Source of the DNA: a virus
Direction: 5' to 3' (one strand)
Virus record (IMG/VR): IMGVR_UViG_3300031972_000844
Span: 1 to 25,262 of that record
Length of the DNA stretch: 25,262 nt
Shown here: piece after piece, positions 22,856 to 25,262 of the stretch
Layout: each line of letters starts with the position of its first letter
Numbering within the stretch: position 1 is the stretch's first letter
Notes under the pieces: model-generated
The model's input: only the letters and a program-made list of their open reading frames with translations
Told to the model about the DNA's origin: nothing
The model's database searches: none
Made by a program: the position numbers and the translations under genes

Positions 22856-22887
22856 TTGATTGATTATAATTGTTTACTTGATGTGGT

Positions 22888-23241
22888 TCAAGTTAAAGAC
22901 TCTTCAGGATCATATCTTGATCCATTAACAACATTAAACTTAGCCAAGAAACTCTCAACTTCATCTAATATATCGTTAAATATATCTTGTCCCTCGTCAG
23001 TATAAGAATATCCAATATCGTCATTACCCAGAAGATAATCTTCGTATGATCTATTCAACCTATCTTGCATAATTTGATCTGCAAACAGACAAGTATGCTC
23101 AATATAAATTGGTGCTGGTACGCATATCAATTTGCTGTATTCATTCAATTGTTGCTCGGCTTCTTGCCTTGTATCAAAAGTTTCTCCAAGAGGGGATATT
23201 TCCCACTCACCAACGCCATTTTCACATTTAACTATCTCCAT
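22888..23241 (-). CDS. Small acidic protein, unknown (117 aa)
   Basis: The product starts MEIVKCENGVGEWEISPLGET and ends RYDPEESLT. The N-terminal part looks like a short beta-hairpin domain (about 1-40: GETFDTRQEAEQQL, then a helix). The C-terminal half is an acidic helix-rich segment (DIFNDILDEVESFLAKF). I choose the ATG at 23241 with AGGAG seven bases before it; the frame is open to 23334 but that part overlaps the upstream gene. It is the last gene of the right minus arm. Confidence 0.6.
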   Translation of the reverse strand: MEIVKCENGVGEWEISPLGETFDTRQEAEQQLNEYSKLICVPAPIYIEHTCLFADQIMQDRLNRSYEDYLLGNDDIGYSYTDEGQDIFNDILDEVESFLAKFNVVNGSRYDPEESLT

Positions 23242-23437
23242 CTTCGTTCTCCTTATATTCGTTAAATGCAATTCGTTGTTTAACTGCTGAAAAGTTAAAA
23301 TTACCCTTTCCAGAAACATTAGTAATATCTTCAAGTTTTTTGAGCATATCTACAAACTCCCATAATTCTTTAACATTCAAATTACTAACCTCATGGGCTA
23401 GTCTTGATGCTTCTGTTTTATGTATTAGTATTGTCAT
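23228..23437 (-). CDS. Small protein, unknown (69 aa)
   Basis: The start is an ATG seven bases after GAGGAG. The product (MTILIHKTEASRLAHEVS to NEYKENEDGDS) is mostly helical (NVKELWEFVDMLKKLEDI) with a polar acidic C-terminus that doubles as the ribosome-binding region of the next gene (14-base overlap). No recognised family. Confidence 0.6.
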   Translation of the reverse strand: MTILIHKTEASRLAHEVSNLNVKELWEFVDMLKKLEDITNVSGKGNFNFSAVKQRIAFNEYKENEDGDS

Positions 23438-23642
23438 CTTCGGTCTCCTCTAATTTATTTAATTCTGTCCAAGCTATAAGATTAAATTCAGAAAATACTG
23501 AATCTTTAAAACTAAATTTTTGTAATCTTTCTAAACAATCTTCTGCTTTATTTTTATTGTTAAATATTTTAGTTCTAGTATTTTCATGCAATTCTGGTGT
23601 GTAGTATGCTCTTGCCATACCAAATTTAACTTCATATTTCAT
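23418..23642 (-). CDS. Small protein, unknown (74 aa)
   Basis: The product starts MKYEVKFGMARAYYTPELHEN and ends LEETEDDNTNT. An N-terminal beta-like segment is followed by a helix (NNKNKAEDCLERLQKFSF), a layout reminiscent of the 117-aa neighbour's first half (short strands, then a helix after a D/N-K-x-E-A/E unit). GGAGACCGAAG precedes the ATG directly. It overlaps the next gene by 20 bases and the previous one by 11. Function unknown. Confidence 0.6.
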   Translation of the reverse strand: MKYEVKFGMARAYYTPELHENTRTKIFNNKNKAEDCLERLQKFSFKDSVFSEFNLIAWTELNKLEETEDDNTNT

Positions 23643-23832
23643 CTTCGGTCTCCTTTTTTAATAATTCATAAAGTTCTTTATTACTCCAACCCTCATACCA
23701 ATACTTCATAAACTCAATTAAGCAAAGTCTGAGTTCTGGTCCGTCCATTGCATAAACTTTCTTGTAGATATAAGTATTTAGATCTTTTTGAATGTTGGGG
23801 GCTTTAGTTGGTTTATTACTTGGAACAATCAT
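23632..23832 (-). CDS. Small protein, unknown (66 aa)
   Basis: I choose the ATG at 23832, which overlaps the upstream TGA (ATGA) and has GGAGG five bases before it; an ATG at 23844 would put the ribosome-binding site inside the gene. The product starts MIVPSNKPTKAPNIQKDL and contains aromatic helical parts (YIYKKVYAMDGPELRL, FMKYWYEGWSNKELYELL) and an acidic end KETEDEI. The tryptophan/tyrosine-rich helix suggests a protein-binding surface. No family is recognised. Confidence 0.6.
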   Translation of the reverse strand: MIVPSNKPTKAPNIQKDLNTYIYKKVYAMDGPELRLCLIEFMKYWYEGWSNKELYELLKKETEDEI

Positions 23833-24092
23833 GCAGTCCTCCATACTCTATAAATGTTTAAATGGTTTCCTGTTTTTCTTGTTGTAAATCTTTTATCTCT
23901 GCAACTAAAGTTATTTTTAGTATTAAAACCAATACTGTTTCTTGCATTTGTAATTTCCCTAAAAGAACAGACCTCAAAACTATCTCCAACTTCCATACTA
24001 TTAATGGCGTCATCATATTTTGTAACTTCTGTATTTCTAGGACGGCCTTGCGTATTTTTTGTTATAGGCACATTTTTTTCTATCTTAATCAT
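23829..24092 (-). CDS. Small basic protein, unknown (87 aa)
   Basis: The product starts MIKIEKNVPITKNTQGRPRN and ends LNIYRVWRTA. It carries SMEVGDSFEVCS (a short beta turn), then REITNARNSIGFNTKNNFSC and a basic segment RDKRFTTRKTGNH. A pattern of conserved-looking strand, S/R-rich loop and final YRVWR strand resembles small phage DNA-binding proteins, but this is only an impression. AGGAGGAG lies about ten bases before the ATG, inside the end of the 27-aa gene. Confidence 0.6.
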   Translation of the reverse strand: MIKIEKNVPITKNTQGRPRNTEVTKYDDAINSMEVGDSFEVCSFREITNARNSIGFNTKNNFSCRDKRFTTRKTGNHLNIYRVWRTA

Positions 24093-24098
24093 AATGAA

Positions 24099-24182
24099 TT
24101 ATCTCCTCCTGTCGTCATCATCTGAAAATGTTATAAGAGTCCCAAAGACTATTAACGCTGTTATTATGGTTAACCAACTCAT
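24099..24182 (-). CDS. 27-aa membrane microprotein with charged tail
   Basis: The ATG overlaps the TGA of the upstream gene (ATGA) and has GGGAG seven bases before it. The product is MSWLTIITALIVFGTLITFS followed by DDDDRRR: one membrane helix and a tail of four Asp and three Arg. The tail codons GAC AGG AGG AGA carry the ribosome-binding site of the next gene. Gap filling and coupling on the upstream side support coding. Function unknown. Confidence 0.55.
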   Translation of the reverse strand: MSWLTIITALIVFGTLITFSDDDDRRR

Positions 24183-24523
24183 GCTTGTTCTCCCATAAGG
24201 TCTGAAAGGTTTATATGTATAACGGAAGTTTCTTCACTTGCATGATCGTCATACTCATCTTCATACTCGGAGATCCAAGTCATTTCGTATTCTTCCTCCA
24301 GAACGGATAAAACTTTATCTGCATTGTTAGAGTTATAACGGAAAGCATCAACAACAAGTCCTCTAGAGTCGGTTGCATAATGAATGTAATTTCCCTCGTA
24401 AAGAAAATAATGCTTATCTTCTTCGTCATCATCAATAACCTGAAAGCCTATTTCTTCTAAATCTAGGTTTTCTTTGATGTGTCTGAGTTTAATTGGTTTG
24501 GTTGGTCTGTAATATGTTGACAT
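24179..24523 (-). CDS. Acidic small protein, unknown (114 aa)
   Basis: The product starts MSTYYRPTKPIKLRHIKENLD and ends NLSDLMGEQA. It is very acidic, with runs such as DDDEEDKHYF and YEDEYDDHASEE. A middle part with FLYEGNYIHYATDSRGLVVDAF looks beta-rich. AAGGAG lies seven bases before the ATG. Such acidic proteins in early phage regions are sometimes DNA mimics; no evidence here beyond composition. Confidence 0.6.
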   Translation of the reverse strand: MSTYYRPTKPIKLRHIKENLDLEEIGFQVIDDDEEDKHYFLYEGNYIHYATDSRGLVVDAFRYNSNNADKVLSVLEEEYEMTWISEYEDEYDDHASEETSVIHINLSDLMGEQA

Positions 24524-24534
24524 AATTTATCTCC

Positions 24535-24792
24535 TTAAATTACGGGAATGGTTAAAAGTTCGGGAAAAGAAGTGGCTAATGCCCCAGCATCATTACCCTC
24601 GTCATCTGACATAGGCATAATCCAAGAGCCGTCATCAAAAATAATAACTAATCCTTTGTTATACCAATGCCAATGTTCTTTTTCTTTGTTGTCGATATAA
24701 CGGACTTCAACAACTTTCTTACCCACTAAATGCTTAGCTGAAATGTCTGTCCAATACTTTTCAATTTCTTCTGGTGTTTTGAATTTACCCAT
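24535..24792 (-). CDS. Conserved phage protein of unknown function (85 aa)
   Basis: The product starts MGKFKTPEEIEKYWTDISAKH and ends LLTIPVI. The block VGKKVVEVRYID...GLVIIFDDGSWIMPMSDDEGNDAGAL is one I recall from small hypothetical proteins of phages and bacteria: a strand with V-x-V-R-Y, then I-F-D-D-G-S/T and D-D-E-G-N-D/N-A-G-A. This suggests a compact alpha/beta fold. AGGGGG lies seven bases before the ATG, which overlaps the upstream TAA (TAATG). No function is known to me. Confidence 0.7.
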   Translation of the reverse strand: MGKFKTPEEIEKYWTDISAKHLVGKKVVEVRYIDNKEKEHWHWYNKGLVIIFDDGSWIMPMSDDEGNDAGALATSFPELLTIPVI

Positions 24793-24959
24793 TAGTTATC
24801 CCCCTCTATTGATGATTTAAGTTTTAGAATTAACTCTGCCGTATCAACCCTTGATAGATCTCCAAGAGTTGATGCTAATAATATTATGGCTATTTGTTTT
24901 CTTTGATACTCATGTAGCCTTAAACAAGTATCAATAATGTCGTGTAAGATTTTATCCAT
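24792..24959 (-). CDS. 55-aa helical protein, unknown
   Basis: A complete frame from ATG 24959, behind GGGAGG, to a TAA that overlaps the next start (TAATG). The product starts MDKILHDIIDTCLRLHEYQR and ends SSIEGDN, and is predicted as two or three short helices (RKQIAIILLAST, TAELILKLKSS). It overlaps the upstream gene by 8 bases. No family is recognised. Confidence 0.55.
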   Translation of the reverse strand: MDKILHDIIDTCLRLHEYQRKQIAIILLASTLGDLSRVDTAELILKLKSSIEGDN

Positions 24960-25251
24960 TTGCCCTCCCTTTAAGTTCGTGGATTAAATTAAAAATATCA
25001 TTCCAATCGTTACCTTGTGCTATCCAAGAATGCAAAATATCACCCTCATGATGTCTAACTACAATTCTTCCAAAGTTTTTAGATATAGTTACTTCAGCAC
25101 TACCCAACTCCGTAGGATTGTTCTGATATTTAATTTGATCTATTAACTCATCATCTGTATAAACATCTGCACAAGACAAGCAAAGGGAAAACTCCCCTTG
25201 CTCTTGTATTGCTCTCTCGTCCTCACGCTTTCCACATAATTGACAATTCAT
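24952..25251 (-). CDS. Small zinc-ribbon protein, unknown (99 aa)
   Basis: The product starts MNCQLCGKREDERAIQEQG. Cys3-x2-Cys6 and Cys24-x2-Cys27 (CLSC) form a probable zinc ribbon, followed by a beta-rich part (SAEVTISKNFGRIVVRHHEGD) and a final helix. Proteins of this kind bind nucleic acid or partner proteins. The ATG overlaps the stop of a gene cut by the window end (TAATG at 25253-25249); GAGGTGG serves as ribosome-binding site. Confidence 0.65.
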   Translation of the reverse strand: MNCQLCGKREDERAIQEQGEFSLCLSCADVYTDDELIDQIKYQNNPTELGSAEVTISKNFGRIVVRHHEGDILHSWIAQGNDWNDIFNLIHELKGRANG

Positions 25252-25262
25252 TAAGCCACCTC
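25251..25262 (-). other. Last codons of a gene entering from beyond the window
   Basis: On the minus strand the bases read GAG GTG GCT TAA, in the same stop/start overlap pattern (TAATG) used throughout this arm. Three codons are too few to identify anything. Confidence 0.4.

Noticed and set aside
22876-22893. Hairpin ACTTGA-TGTGGT-TCAAGT as terminator of the right minus arm
   Set aside because: The stem is AT-rich and short and no T run follows on either strand.

Overview
The window is an AT-rich, very tightly packed segment of a tailed double-stranded DNA bacteriophage (Caudoviricetes). The support is a lysis cassette, a run of very large virion-type proteins, a primase/helicase, a recombination module, a small terminase subunit and many tiny genes overlapping by 1-20 bases. 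Codon use (TTA, AGA, AAA rich), the absence of a visible tail sheath or tape measure, and the string of large coupled late genes resemble podovirus-like phages of low-GC marine Alphaproteobacteria; this host and morphology guess is inference from recalled gene content only. No tRNA, rRNA, integrase, IS element or CRISPR array is seen. Portal, capsid, large terminase and DNA polymerase are not in the window.

Layout. 1-12874 (+): late region. It holds the end of a coiled-coil protein, a 3-TM holin, a small membrane protein, a T4-type endolysin, a P22 gp10-like head-tail protein, a small tail protein, a 2-oxoglutarate/Fe(II) oxygenase, four large unrecognised virion-type proteins and a 58-aa tail-end gene. 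Most are joined by TAATG or ATGA start/stop overlaps. 15791-12871 (-): HTH regulator, prim-pol/helicase and PD-(D/E)XK nuclease, meeting the late genes head-on at a shared TTAA. 15881-17078 (+): RecA-like (Sak4-type) ATPase and a DUF669/SSB-like protein, ended by a clear intrinsic terminator. The divergent promoters of these two arms are interleaved around a small palindrome next to the HTH gene, which looks like a regulatory switch.

20169-17118 (-): a 47-aa leader protein, a RecE/YqaJ-like exonuclease, a DUF3310 protein, a 29-aa membrane microprotein, a C5-cytosine methyltransferase, then three small genes of 44, 24 and 64 aa, four of these genes being too short for ordinary ORF calling. The methyltransferase contains, in its +1 frame, a second open frame of 360 codons with its own Shine-Dalgarno sequence, its own repeated W-P-T-P motif and similarity to a recognisable phage protein family. 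This apparent long same-strand dual-coding region is the most striking item here.

20249-22752 (+): small unknown genes, a zinc-ribbon/HNH-like endonuclease, and a terminase small subunit behind its own promoter and a repeat-rich leader. 25262-22888 (-): at least ten small overlapping genes of unknown function (probably early, host-takeover or accessory genes), including a 27-aa membrane microprotein and a reused ribosome-binding/start cassette.

Together the genes give lysis, virion assembly, DNA replication and recombination, DNA modification and packaging functions of a lytic-type phage.
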